Source: Psoroptes ovis (lineage: Eukaryota > Arthropoda > Arachnida > Sarcoptiformes > Psoroptidae). From it: DNA of 64,000 nt. This document shows, piece by piece, positions 1 through 10,997 of the stretch. Each line of letters starts with the position of its first letter. Positions within the stretch are counted from its first letter, which is position 1. The notes under the pieces were generated by a model. The model had not been told where the DNA came from. It saw only the letters and a list, made by a program, of their open reading frames with translations, and searched no databases. The stretch lies in assembly GCA_002943765.1 (NCBI GenBank), contig PQWQ01000029.1, positions 310,001 to 374,000 on the forward strand. Reading direction: 5' to 3'. The position numbers and the translations under genes were made by a program.

Positions 1-1221
1 ATTGAATGAATCAAAAACAAAAAAACAGCAGAAAAACAACTGTTTTTTACGAATTTCTCTCTGGGTGTGCTGCAGCACATGAAATCGATCTGCAAATCTC
101 AAAATCAAAAAGATTCGATTTTCGAATCAATTCTTGTTACTGCTGCTGCTGTTTCAACTAAGAATTCAATTCAGATAATCGAAAAAAAAAGCTGAACACA
201 GCCGTTGATACAAAAGATTTGGAAAAACAGAAAGTTTTCGTTTCCATTTTGGTGCAAAAATCATTCAAATCATTCGAAATCATTTTGGTGCTTGAATTTT
301 GAATGATTAACCATGAAATGATTTTTGAACAATTTCATTTTGGATTTTTTTTAAATTTAAAATTTCCATTTCAATTTTCAAAAATTTGAAAATTACCAGG
401 AACATTTGTGGTTTTTCTATTCGATTATTCTTTGGTTCGTCATGTTACAAATGATTCAAATGATGATGATGATGATCAACACACACACACACAGTACTTA
501 GGATCATCATACATGAGTCAATTAGTTTCGATGTAAAAAATCGATTTTTTGTTTTTTCAAAAAAATATTCTTGGTTGAGACTCAGGAATCAGAGAATCAA
601 ATATGAATAAATGAATAAGAGCTCATGAAACAAAGGACCAAATTATTTGAAGGAACAAATTCCAAAAATTTCAAAATAATTATTTTTAATTAAATTGTTT
701 CAAAATGCATCGTCAATGTTTGCTTATTCATTTACATTTCATTTCTTAGAAATTTCAGAATTTCGTTTCGTTTAATTCATTCATTGTGCATTGAATTCCA
801 TGTTTATTTTATTAATTGAATCATCATCATCCTTGATCCTAGATTCTAAGGGAGATGACAAATTATTATTCTGTTTGTTTGATGCATAAAGAGAAAAAAG
901 TCCCAAATGTTTCAAAAAGGATTCGTTTTTTTTTGTTTTAAAATAAATGAAATGAAGTAATAATTAGAAAAAAAGCATGTCTGAATTGAATAGGCGAATA
1001 GTTAAGAGTAATAATAATAATAAGAATAATAATAACTCTATTAGCACTTTTAATTGATTTAATGTAAATGGAAAATTATAATAATAATAATTTTGACTAT
1101 TTGAAACTGGAAATAATTAGAATAAAATGAATTAAAATTAAAAAATAATCATTTTTATTATTATTATTATGATGTTTTTCCTTCCTATTCATAATGATAT
1201 TAATTGATGATGATGAAAATA

Positions 1222-1303
1222 TTTGGTTTTCCGAAAAGTTTTTGCTGATTTTCATGTGCAAATCTATTGTGCTAAAGCCGAATGAACTTTTCGGACAGCT
1301 TAA
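1222..1303. mobile_element. Palindromic mariner-like MITE, family A (copy 1)
   Basis: Diverged copy flanked by TA. The left end is TTTGGTTTTCCGAAAAG and the right end is ACTTTTCGGACAGCTTAA. The interior resembles the copy at 43383-43463 (TTTTCATG, AATGAACTTTT), so the two form a minor subfamily. Confidence 0.75.
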
Positions 1304-1788
1304 TAATAATAATTTTAATTCAAGTTTTATATTTCATAATGTTTCATTCGTTTGTTTTTTCATTTATTAATAATATGATGAATATGTTTATCTAACTAAT
1401 TGATTTAATGGTTAAGGGTATGGGGCTCATACAGAACCCACAACACATACACACACACAAAATAATTATTTTTAATGTGGTTTTGGATGATTCAAATCAT
1501 CAAAACATTATGGGGTTTTTAATGTTGGATCACATTGGATTGGGTTCCCACATTCCCTTCGAAAATATGTCACACACAAAACCTGAAACCGTCGAAATGA
1601 ATGAAATGAAATGAAAAAAACAATTTTGGTTACAATTCAATTAGCAACCCGAAAAAACACAGAAAAATGCAGTCCTAGGAAATTCTAGGCAGAAAAATAT
1701 TGCATAAAAAACAAATGAAGAGGCCAAATTACAATATTTTAAATGATTTGCATATATCAAATTATAAAATTTTTATGGTGGATAAATA

Positions 1789-1928
1789 CAGAGTTTAAAG
1801 TTTTTATTCGTAATTTTAAAATTAATTTTCGTAGTTTTAAAATTAAATTTCGTATTTTCAACGATCGAAATTGCATGTAAAACTACGAAATTAAATTTCA
1901 AAACTCTGAATTTAAACTTGAAACCTTG
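1789..1928. mobile_element. Palindromic MITE, family B (copy 1)
   Basis: TA-flanked inverted-repeat element. The left arm begins CAGAGTTTAAAGTTTTTATT and the right arm ends CTTGAAACCTTG. The interior holds the family hallmark GTAGTTTTAAAATTAA and its complement. At 140 bp it is the longest of the five copies. Confidence 0.7.
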
Positions 1929-2165
1929 TAAATAAAAAACAAGAAAATTCAATATGATCAAATTATATATTTCAATGGAAGAAATTTTCATCAACAACCA
2001 GGCACATTACAATGGCACACATTACAATGTAAACTATGAAGCTCTCGATTATTATTTCTGTCATCAAAAATGAATGAAAATAATAATAAATTTTCAATCT
2101 TTGAAACATTGTAACACAATGAATTTCAATTTCAATTTTTTTCCATGTGTATCATCAATATTTTA

Positions 2166-2278
2166 GCGTAAATAAAAGATAAAATCTTGGTACGCAACGC
2201 ACAAATAAAGGGGCCCAGAATTTTTAGCTGGGTTTCTGACAACCAAAAAACCAAGAATAGATTTTATCTTATTCGTGG
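2166..2278. repeat. Unclassified inverted repeat
   Basis: The left arm contains AAAGATAAAATCTTGGT and the right arm ACCAAGAATAGATTTTATCTT, paired except for a five-base bulge and a few mismatches. The arms are about 70 bp apart. Only one copy is seen in this window, so it may be a hairpin element or a solo MITE of another family. Confidence 0.45.
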
Positions 2279-2373
2279 CGACACAAAGCAACCAACCACA
2301 CACAATACATCATTTTCTATCTATTTTTATTTTTAGATTATATTTATGGACATGTTAGCATTTTTTATATGTA

Positions 2374-2454
2374 TTAGGTTGTCCGAAAAGTTTTTACCGA
2401 TTATATCGTAGGAAATCATGAGAAAATCGGCAAAAACTTATCGGACAACCCAAA
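2374..2454 (-). mobile_element. Palindromic mariner-like MITE, family A (copy 2)
   Basis: 81 bp between TA dinucleotides. Ends are TTAGGTTGTCCGAAAAG and CTTATCGGACAACCCAAA. The interior GATTATATCGTAGGAAATCA defines the minus orientation relative to most copies. Confidence 0.85.
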
Positions 2455-3875
2455 TATATTTTTTACAAGGCTCAAAATTATTATTAACGATATTTCGATA
2501 TTTTTGATCGTTAAATGTTTTAGGGTAGAGATACAAATAAATAAATAAAAAATAGATAACTTACCTTAAATAATATTTGTTGTTGATGATGATGATGATG
2601 GTGACGCGAGGATATTCTAGGGCTGATGAAATTTTGAAAAATTGAACCATTTTTTTCTGGCTGTTCATAAATGTGATGACTTTAGAAAAACACAGAAAAT
2701 AGATCCATTAATTTAAATTGATCCAGAATTTTGGCAAAAATTTTTTTTTTTTTTGGTTGAAACATTTGTTCTTTGAAATTGATTCCGAATAAACGGAACT
2801 TGGGGTATATTTTGAACAATCAATGAATGAATGAATGAATTGAAAAAGCACTAAATAAAATGACAGTCAGCCACAGTCAGAAGTCAGGGAGTTGTACCTA
2901 GTTTTATTTTCACTTTTAATAATTTTAAATTGTCGTTTGGATCGTTGTTGTTGGATTCTTCAATTTTAATTAAAAATAAAATATCAAAAAATGAAAATTT
3001 ATGTTTGATAAACACACACACATACATAGATAATCAATAATATCATGACCAAGGATCAGATGATCACGATCTGAAATGGATGACACACCGACAACGATGA
3101 TGGACGGTTTTTTGAATTTTCAGTTGATTTTCAAAATTGAAAATTTTCAATTTACCTGCATTCAGTTTTGAAAATGGATAAAATATTCATATTTCACATG
3201 CAAATATACACCAAACAATATTATGCACAGACACACTGACACACACACAAACACACATAAATAATGATGATTGAAATTTGGAAAATAATGAATTAATATG
3301 GAATATGAGAATTAATAATTTGTTGAAATCTCGTTGAAAATATGAGTTGAAATTGAATTGAATTGATTTTCGATTTTTCAAACGGTATCATCATTTATTA
3401 TTCGAGTTTTACATATATGATACAATGTAATACTCGCCATAAAACATTTGTTGTCATCGAAAAAAATTGAATTCAAATTGATTTTTTTATGTAAAAATTC
3501 ACAAATGAGAAACATTAATGATCAATATTTTTGTAAACACAAAATGAAACAAATAAACAATACACACCCAAAAAATAGATTGATTTGTATCTGATTTTAA
3601 TGAAATCCACCATTAAATTTATTTTATTCATGAAAAATAAAGACAAAATCAATTTGAATTTGTAGCCATTTCATTTGAGATTTGGTTTCAACGATGATTA
3701 AATGATTAATCAGTTCAAATTTTGGTCATCTGAAAATCTTATATTTCGAAATCTTAAACTTGGAAAAAATAAGGATTTAAAAAACACAAAGACTCAAGAA
3801 AAACTTCTCTTAAATCGAACTTTTTTGCGCGAATTTTCCGAAAAATTTACCAGAAAAATATTTGTTTTGGAAACA

Positions 3876-3892
3876 ATGCTGCCATCTAGTGT
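3876..3892 (-). promoter_or_regulatory. Shared promoter-proximal 17-mer, CTCF-like core (copy 1)
   Basis: The minus strand reads ACACTAGATGGCAGCAT, 238 bp upstream of the MAM-like gene start. Close variants lie 205 bp upstream of ARPC5 and 339 bp upstream of ITFG1. Thirteen of 14 positions fit the CTCF core consensus CCASYAGRKGGCRS. Binding is inferred only. Confidence 0.4.
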
Positions 3893-4041
3893 TGCAAAAT
3901 CAAAAATTTTCATTTTTTGAATTTTGAATTTGAATTTTCTTTGAATTTCAAAAAATTTTGATTTGAACTTGATATTTTTCAGATGAATATGGTTGAAATG
4001 AAGAGTTAATCATCTCCATTAATCATCTAAATATTCATGGC

Positions 4042-4048
4042 TATAAAA
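4042..4048 (+). promoter_or_regulatory. TATA box of the MAM-like gene
   Basis: TATAAAA lies 88 bp upstream of the start codon at 4130, a spacing that leaves room for a short 5' UTR. Confidence 0.55.
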
Positions 4049-4129
4049 ACCATGCTCAATCATCTATATATTTAGTGAATTAAACTTAATATTAAGTCAT
4101 TTATGTGCAAATTTTCCAAAATAATCATA

Positions 4130-4784
4130 ATGAAATTTAACCCTTTTCTGATTTTATTTTGGTTATCCACATGTTTCGCACTGATTACAGGTAAATATCA
4201 ATTCATAATTATTATAATTTCAATTTAATTAATTTTTTCATTTCCCGAACACCAAAGGTAAACGCTTACGATTACCAATGTTACTGCGTAATGATTTCGA
4301 ATGCACGTTGTCGATTGATTTTTGTATTTATAATGCCAAAGGCTTTGTGATTTTATCGAAAAATCATACCCACGATATTGATGATCGTATACTTCATCGA
4401 AATCCGTCGCATCTAGGGTCAAATAAAGCTAATCCTTTGAATATGGCACGATTATATTTCAAATTTTCACCGAATTCTGACTTGTCAAATAACGATAACG
4501 ACGTTGTATGCCTTACTATTTATTACCGTATTCGCGGTGATCAAAAATATCGATTATCATTGATTAACAATCAACTGCTTAACAATAAGACTATAATTGC
4601 ACAAAGACAATTAGATCGAGACCCTAGCAAAACCTCATGGCAACAAGAATCGATTGAAATTTCGACCAAACACATTTCAACCAATACATTCGTGATTGAA
4701 GTATCATGCCTACCATATCGATGCCGAAATGATTCGAAATTGGCAATATCGACGATAAAAATTGATCAACACAAGTGTCCTTAA
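4130..4784 (+). CDS. Secreted MAM-domain-like protein
   Basis: Two exons, 4130-4190 and 4258-4784, joined across a 67-bp GT-AG intron, give 195 residues. Residues 1-21 form a typical signal peptide (FLILFWLSTCFALITG), so the product is predicted to be secreted. The rest has the layout of a single MAM domain: an early FEC...FC pair, an ARLYFKF strand, CLTIYYRIRG, a SWQQESIEI segment where MAM domains have SWQ, and a terminal IKIDQHKCP. MAM domains usually mediate adhesion between extracellular proteins and sit in multidomain receptors; here the domain stands alone, with two N-linked glycosylation sequons (NHT, NKT). The ORF alone would miss the signal exon. A TATA box precedes it and AATAAA follows at 4877. 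The family call rests on pattern recognition and is moderate; function is unknown. Confidence 0.75.
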
Positions 4785-4876
4785 ACTATAGTCTTGAATA
4801 TTTTATTTGATATTTTTGTTTTTGTGTGAAAATACTTGTCAAATTTTAATTTGAAAATTTTCATTTTGTTTTGTTG

Positions 4877-4882
4877 AATAAA
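4877..4882 (+). terminator. Polyadenylation signal of the MAM-like gene
   Basis: AATAAA lies 93 bp after the stop codon. It is also close to the 3' end of the convergent acyl-CoA synthetase gene, whose stop is at 4955. Confidence 0.55.
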
Positions 4883-4954
4883 TTATATTCTATTTTTAAA
4901 AATTGAAAAAATGATTAATTAGCTGAATTAAATAATTAATAATTAATTAATTAA

Positions 4955-7900
4955 TTACCCATTATCATTATCATCATTGTCATTATTATCCTTGTTATCA
5001 TTGAACAATGATTGAATACATTGATCAATTTCATCGCGGAAATAATTGGATAATTCATAACGTTTCAACTTCATTGTAGGCGTCAGCAGGCCAGCATCTT
5101 GTGTGAATGGATCTGAATGTAGTAAAATGTCATGTATTTGTTCATAGCTTTCCAATCGTTCACGATTACCAATATTTTTTATATCATTCATTAGTGCATT
5201 ACGAAATGCCTGAAATACCAAGCGTTATGATAATTGAATTGATTTGTGAACTTTTGAAAATTTCCCATGGAATATTTACCGAATTTTTACATGCTTCAGC
5301 TGAACTTAGCAGTAAATTATTTTCACTGCACCATAAATTAATACCATCGATATCGGGAACAATTACAGCGATTAAACAACCCTTTTGAAAAGATTATAAG
5401 TTGAATAAAATAAGAAATAAGAAATTTCAAACAATGATTTACCCTTTCAACATCGATTTCAACATAACATTGACCAACATAAATACTTTGAATGTAAATA
5501 TTTTCAATTTTATTCGGTGCTATCCATTTGATTTCATTATTATAATTTATCAATTGTAAATGATCACGACGATCAATTACCTTTAATCCATCCTTTGGAT
5601 ATTAATGACAAACAAAATATCAGTAATTAAGACTTTAGGGGAAAAAATGGGGCATTCGTACCGATGTGAATTGTCCAATATCACCAGTATGAAACCAGCC
5701 ATCATCATCGAAATTTTGTTCATATGAATCGAAATCTTTGTAATAACCCGAAAATACATTGGTACCTTTGACACAAATCTGAAAAAATTTGAAAAAAATA
5801 CTTGTCATTAGTCCAAATTAATTCATTGACAAAAAATCGACCAATTAACTTCTCCAATATGATCATCTTTGGTCCAAATATTGAGCTCAGGTACATCGAT
5901 TAATTTGATGGCATTACAAGCAATAGGGTTGCCTAAATGTCCTGTTAAGCAAAGATAGAATTAGATTACATTCATTGACCCTGATTTTTTGAAATTTACT
6001 TTGTGTTTGATCATTGAATTTAGTCAACGTAACAAATGATGAACATTCAGACATTTCATATGATTGTAGTACAGTACATCGTAATGAACTACGCATAAAA
6101 TTTAAAATTTGATCTGATATTTGATTTGAACCACTGATCAATAATTTTAAATTACCACCAAGCATTTGTTTCACTGTTTTAAACACCAATTTATCCCAAA
6201 TTGAATTGCGTATATTTTCACTGAATTATTGGAAATAGATTCAAATATAATTGAAAATCAACCTTTGAGAATATATTTACTTGAAATCAGCATTTTTCGA
6301 TTTCAGCGCCACATTCAACACTTTCGATTTGATCCAATTACCCTTCAGTTTACCGATCACTCGGTGATAAATACGATTCAACATTCTTGGTACGCAAACC
6401 ATTATCGTTGGTTCTAATATCGGTAAATCACGTGATAAATCTTTGAAATCACCAAAATATATGCCCACACGTCCACCCGAATAAAACATACATAATTTCA
6501 TGATACGTTCACGTAAATGTGAAATTGATGAATATGAAATCATTGTTTCAAATTTTAGATCAATATCTTCATTCTAAGGAATGAATTCATTTCATTTTTA
6601 AATGAATTTAATCCATATCAAGAACTTACAATTTGATACAAGACCGCCGAACAATTTGCAACCAAATTACCATGAGTCAACAGTACACCTTTTGGTTGAC
6701 CAGTTGTTCCGCTTGTATAACTAATCACTTTTTTTAGGTAAAATCAAATTTGTGATATTTAAATATTGATCAGACAGTTCCTTACATGCTAAATCTGTTC
6801 CTTTGGGCAGCTAAAATGCAAAACCAATTATTAATGAATCCAATGATCTAAGAATACTAAGCATCTTACATTGACCGGTTGAGGATTCAACGAGCCTAAT
6901 CGCTATGATTGAAAAAATGAACATCTTTAATTAACAGGAACATGAATACAAGCTCAAAGTCTATTCTTATTATCAGGCTACTTCAATGTGAAATATTGCT
7001 TCGGAACATACTTCAATCTCTGTGAATGGATACAGTTTGACATTCATTTTCTTAGCAAATTTCTTCGTTTCTGGATGTATATTTTCCGATGTAATAATAA
7101 TTGTATGTAGAAATTTTTTACAAATGTACATCAATTTCTTAGCACGTTCATTTGAATCCGTTACAATTACACTTGGTTCGACTTTCGAATTCAAAAACAA
7201 ATTTCTTATTAATTTTGTTAATTTTAAGCAAAAAATGACCCATACTTTGATGTAATATTTCCAGCACAATGCTACCTTTGAATGTATCATGAATAGGTAC
7301 GGGTACCATTGAATAATGATAACAACCAAATTCTGCTATCAATGATTTGAAATTATTTTTTCCATATAAAACAATCATTGTATGATTAATAGGTTTACAA
7401 CCAATATATACTAATCCAGAACCGAATGAATGCATTTTGAATATTGTCTAAGTGCAACCAACAAAAAAATAAAAATAAAAATTTTAAAAGGATATAAGCT
7501 TAAGATTTTTGAACGAATAGTAACCTGATTGTAGCTAAACCATTCATAATCACTTGAATAACTACTTTTTCGTCCAATGCAATCTTGTTCCTCTATTCAT
7601 AATATAAGAAATCAAATTGAATGAGAATCCCATTGATTTCTAGTATCACTTACTGGCCACTTCGAATCCATGATAAATGCAGTCTAAGCAAGTTTTCACC
7701 TCAGGATTGATTGTAAGTAAATATTGTTCATTTTCTCCTGAATACCACCGTACATATTCATTATCAACATTGGTGATAGATGCTGCTGCTGTTGCACTTG
7801 TAAAATAGGCCCCTGTCGTCGATGATGCTGATATCTGTGACTGTGATAGTCATTTGTGGCCAATGACACCAATGAATTTTTGAATTTTTATCGAAAAATG

Positions 7901-7983
7901 TTAAGATTATAACCTTAATTAGAAAGCAATGAAGATAAGATGCTTCAACTTACTTCATCGATTTGTACATTTAAATCATTCAT
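4955..7983 (-). CDS. Long-chain acyl-CoA synthetase, divergent
   Basis: Fifteen exons, in transcript order: 7954-7983, 7654-7834, 7525-7592, 7246-7447, 7012-7181, 6870-6902, 6786-6810, 6630-6727, 6281-6573, 6000-6220, 5850-5941, 5662-5778, 5443-5592, 5280-5381, 4955-5209. They total 2037 bp, 678 residues, in frame throughout; two exons are only 25 and 33 bp. The enzyme activates long-chain fatty acids to acyl-CoA with ATP. Visible motifs: YEWFSYNQ near 85, the P-loop YTSGTTGQPKG near 240, VPRMLNRIYHR, GWFHTGD near 500, the IAPNKIENIYIQS linker and the C-terminal LTPTMKLKR with its lysine. Oddities: there is no N-terminal membrane anchor, the usual LPLAH box reads YSSISHLRER, the YGxTE box reads YEMSE, and FKLAQGEY after DR(K) is replaced by LQLINYNNEIKW. 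It may therefore be a specialised or weakened paralogue. The exon-2 acceptor could also be 7840. Confidence 0.88.
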
Positions 7984-8397
7984 TTTGGTTGAATCAAATG
8001 CAAATCATTCAACGTTGAAATTGAATGAAACTTCAAACTCATATAAATGGTTGAAAACCATGAGTAATCATGGCGACTTGTCATGAGTGAGGTAAAAACC
8101 TTGAAAATTTTTAAATTTTTCAAAGTGAAACCAAAATAAAATGAATTTTATTTAAATTATTGATTTTTTTGTGTGTGTATGTGCTTGACAATTGCGTCGA
8201 CAACGAAACCAAACATGATATAAGGTTACCTTAGATACTTGGAATAGCAATCGCTAGGAAAATGGTGACAAGGGGGTGAAGAGGATGGGAGAAATTATTC
8301 TTCTTGAATATAAGTTTCGTATAATTTGGATTTTGAATTATATGTCTTTAAGATTTGGTCTTTGTAAAATGAATTTGATCGACCCTTAATTGTAAAT
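7984..8397. other. Intergenic spacer with acyl-CoA synthetase promoter
   Basis: This 414-bp gap separates the synthetase start from the lipocalin stop, both on the minus strand. A weak minus-strand TTTATAT at 8040-8047 lies about 60 bp before the synthetase start. Nothing else is recognisable. Confidence 0.4.
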
Positions 8398-9365
8398 TCA
8401 ATTAATTGTAACCGGACGATCTTCAGTGGTCACTTCGAATCGAATCTCATCAGGTTTATCCGGTACATTCAATAATGATGGCTGTTGAACACTGTCTTGT
8501 TCGCCAAGATTTTGTTCACTTTCACGCGTTACGATCAATGTATTATTTGGACATGTTGAACGTTCACTAAGATGAAGACCGACACGATTAATTTTAAGAT
8601 GATCCAATGTTTCATAAATATTTTGTCTGGTCGGATTCGATAATGTACCATCACGTGATAGCAGCCATAAATATTCTATGTAATCGGAATAATTTGTTAA
8701 TCAAAAATTATTTTCAAAACCTTTGAAAATTAATCTAACCTGTATGATAAAATCCTTGAATAATACTGCTGGTGCATGAATAGATAACAGCATATTCCTT
8801 GTAATCAGTATCGATGATTGTCACTTCAGAACCTTGAAACGGTACACCGAAACCATAACGAATATTGTATTTACCAATTTTACTTCCTGGATGTGGAAGA
8901 CCATCACCTTTGACAGTGATAGGTAAACCGGCACTGTGTGAAAATTATTTGATAATTAGACTTATTTGAATAATTTCAATTCCAATCGGAAGGATGCATA
9001 CTTACAGTGAAGTACCTTTGACAATTACATTCAAATTTCCATCATTATTATCTGGGTGAAATTCGAAATGAAAATTCATTAAAATAATCAATTGGGAAAT
9101 CATCAATCAAAAGGGTCATTACCTAAATAATCGACACGTAAACATCGCATCATAAAATCAAAAATTGATGGAGTTTTTTCCACTTCAATCCAATGTCCTA
9201 AGAACTTTATCAGGGAATTAAGAAAAATTCAAAACATCATCAGAGACTTACTTGAGATTTATCAAATGTTGCCATTGCTGGTATCGAAGGACATGGTCCC
9301 GAAACAAAACGTTGACATTCAATCAACGCAAATGTTGTGGCAAATAAAATAATTAAACGAATCAT
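8398..9365 (-). CDS. Secreted lipocalin, apolipoprotein D type
   Basis: Five exons, in transcript order: 9252-9365, 9123-9204, 9006-9051, 8740-8933, 8398-8675, give 237 residues. A signal peptide (IRLIILFATTFALIEC) covers about residues 1-17. The mature start GPCPSIPAMATFDKSQ followed by FLGHWIEVEKTP is the classic ApoD/lipocalin opening with the conserved GxW; DYKEYAVIYSC and EYLWLLSR match the later ApoD strands. Lipocalins carry small hydrophobic ligands in a beta-barrel. The barrel should end near residue 190; beyond it lies an unusual 45-residue polar, acidic tail (NLGEQDSVQQPSLLNVPDKP) with no clear partner in ApoD. Family assignment is firm. The ligand is unknown, and so is whether it is one of the mite proteins known to sensitise people. 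Confidence 0.88.
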
Positions 9366-10205
9366 TTTTGTAAAATTGATGATGTGATTGAAATCAAAGC
9401 TACTATCGAAATGAACTCAATCTAGCTTGATTCATCGAATATTATATAAATTTTTACATCGAAAACTGGACACATAAAAATTCACTGCCACCTTTATCAT
9501 CAAAGGTCATCATACTTTGGATGATTAAACCAATAACATATTCAAACAGGTGTTGAACGCGGAAAACCTTCGAAAAAAAAGAGCAGAAACAGAAACAAGA
9601 TAACCGAAATGAATTAATTTTTACATTGAATTCAATTCATTGCTGATCTCATTGATTTGTTTTTTCAAAGGTATCAAACATTGATTGCAGGCGAAACCAG
9701 GCAAATGCAAACAACCAAACTTGATTTGTTTTTGTTTTATTTATTTGAAAAATACTTGAGTGCATTTTGTATTTCAATAAATTGTATAGAAACAAATCAT
9801 TTTTGTTTTAAATCTGATCGAAATTGATCAATTTGGAAAAAAAATCCGATTCAATTTCAAATATATTTCAAATAGATTTTGATTTTTTTTCAAAATTTAA
9901 ATTTTTAAATTGGTCTATTTTGCATTAGCAAACCACTTGGATTGAAATAGGAAATTTTCTATTTAAAAATATTACCACGCCTTTTCTCTTACTTTTTACT
10001 GTGCATAGAAGCATCGTTCAAAGGCGGGCCTTTAAAATTATTTCAAAAAAAATGACACGTTGTTTTCGCTGCATTTCCAGCTCTGAAAATTTCCTGTTCA
10101 TGTTTTTCAATGTGTGTTTGTTTGTTTTGGTTTGGTGTTTTTACGAAAATTTTCATTTGAACTGTTTTAATTTTAATTTAATTCGAATCAAATAATCCCG
10201 ATATA
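9366..10205. other. Divergent promoter region, lipocalin and RpS14
   Basis: This holds the start regions of two divergent genes. At 9979-9998 a pyrimidine run (CCTTTTCTCTTACTTTTTAC) resembles the TOP start site of ribosomal protein genes, 200 bp before the RpS14 ATG. No other structure is seen. Confidence 0.4.
9443..9449 (-). promoter_or_regulatory. TATA box of the lipocalin gene
   Basis: The minus strand reads TTTATATAAT about 80 bp upstream of the start codon at 9365. Confidence 0.5.
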
Positions 10206-10723
10206 ATGGCATCAAAACGTAAAGGTAAAGCTAAAGAAGAAACTCCAAACGTTCAACTCGGACCACAAGCTTTGGATGGTGAAAATGTTTTCGGCGTTGC
10301 CCATATTTATGCATCATTCAACGATACATTTGTTCATGTTACCGATTTATCGGGAAGGTAAGTCAATTTATTTTTTTGGTTAAATAATTTTTTAAAATGT
10401 TGCTGGTATTTATCAGTGAAACATTTGCACGTGTCACTGGTGGTATGAAGGTGAAAGCTGATCGTGATGAATCAGGTGCATATGCTGCTATGTTAGCTGC
10501 ACAAGATGTTGCCGAAAAATGTCGATCATTAGGCATCAATGCATTACATGTAAAACTTCGTGCCACTGGTGGTACAAGATCTATATCGCCTGGTCCTGGT
10601 GCACAAAGTGCATTGCGTGCATTGGCACGTACCGGTATGAAAATTGGCCGTATCGAAGATGTTACACCGATTCCACATGGTGGAACACGTAGGAAAGGTG
10701 GTCGACGTGGTAGAAGATTGTAA
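10206..10723 (+). CDS. RpS14: 40S ribosomal protein S14 (uS11)
   Basis: Two exons, 10206-10357 and 10417-10723, joined by a 59-bp intron, give 152 residues against about 151 in other animals. The product is a small-subunit protein that binds 18S rRNA at the platform. Diagnostic stretches include NVFGVAHIYASFNDTFVHVTD, ETFARVTGGMKVKADRDESG, PYAA-like GAYAAMLAAQDVA, LRATGGTRSISPGPGAQSA and the basic C-terminus GGTRRKGGRRGRRL. The intron splits a GSE codon run at SG|SET. A TOP-like tract upstream fits growth-regulated translation. It converges on the ZP gene with only 274 bp between stops. Identification is essentially certain. Confidence 0.98.
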
Positions 10724-10798
10724 AACAAATCAGACTTTTTTATTTTTTTGTATGGAAATCGACATGAAATATGATTCAAATTTTCAAAAGTTTCAATG

Positions 10799-10804
10799 AA
10801 TAAA
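10799..10804 (+). terminator. Polyadenylation signal of RpS14
   Basis: AATAAA lies 76 bp after the RpS14 stop codon. Confidence 0.6.
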
Positions 10805-10997
10805 TTCTCTACCCATTCGTAAACAAAATAATCAAGAATATTCTTAGTTTATTAATTTTATTTTCAATCAAGCTATTAGTAGAGATACAAAATCATACAT
10901 AAATAAATAATTATCAAGATGGCTGAATCGGTGAATTTTTTGGTTTGTGTTTATATAATTCGTCTATGTGTACGCAGAATAATTGATGAAATTGAAT

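Larger units (their letters stand above)
1..4129. other. Gene-poor region, no confident gene
   Basis: AT-rich intergenic DNA with GAT and CA microsatellites, two family-A MITEs, one family-B MITE and an inverted repeat near 2166-2278. Two strong minus-strand splice-donor matches (exon ends at 2565 and 3156) have no attached coding sequence. They could mark 5' non-coding exons of a gene lying left of the window. Short ORFs here look like chance. Confidence 0.5.

Noticed and set aside
1408..1614. 68-residue plus-strand ORF
   Set aside because: Partly encoded by CA repeats, with no homologue recalled and no splice context.
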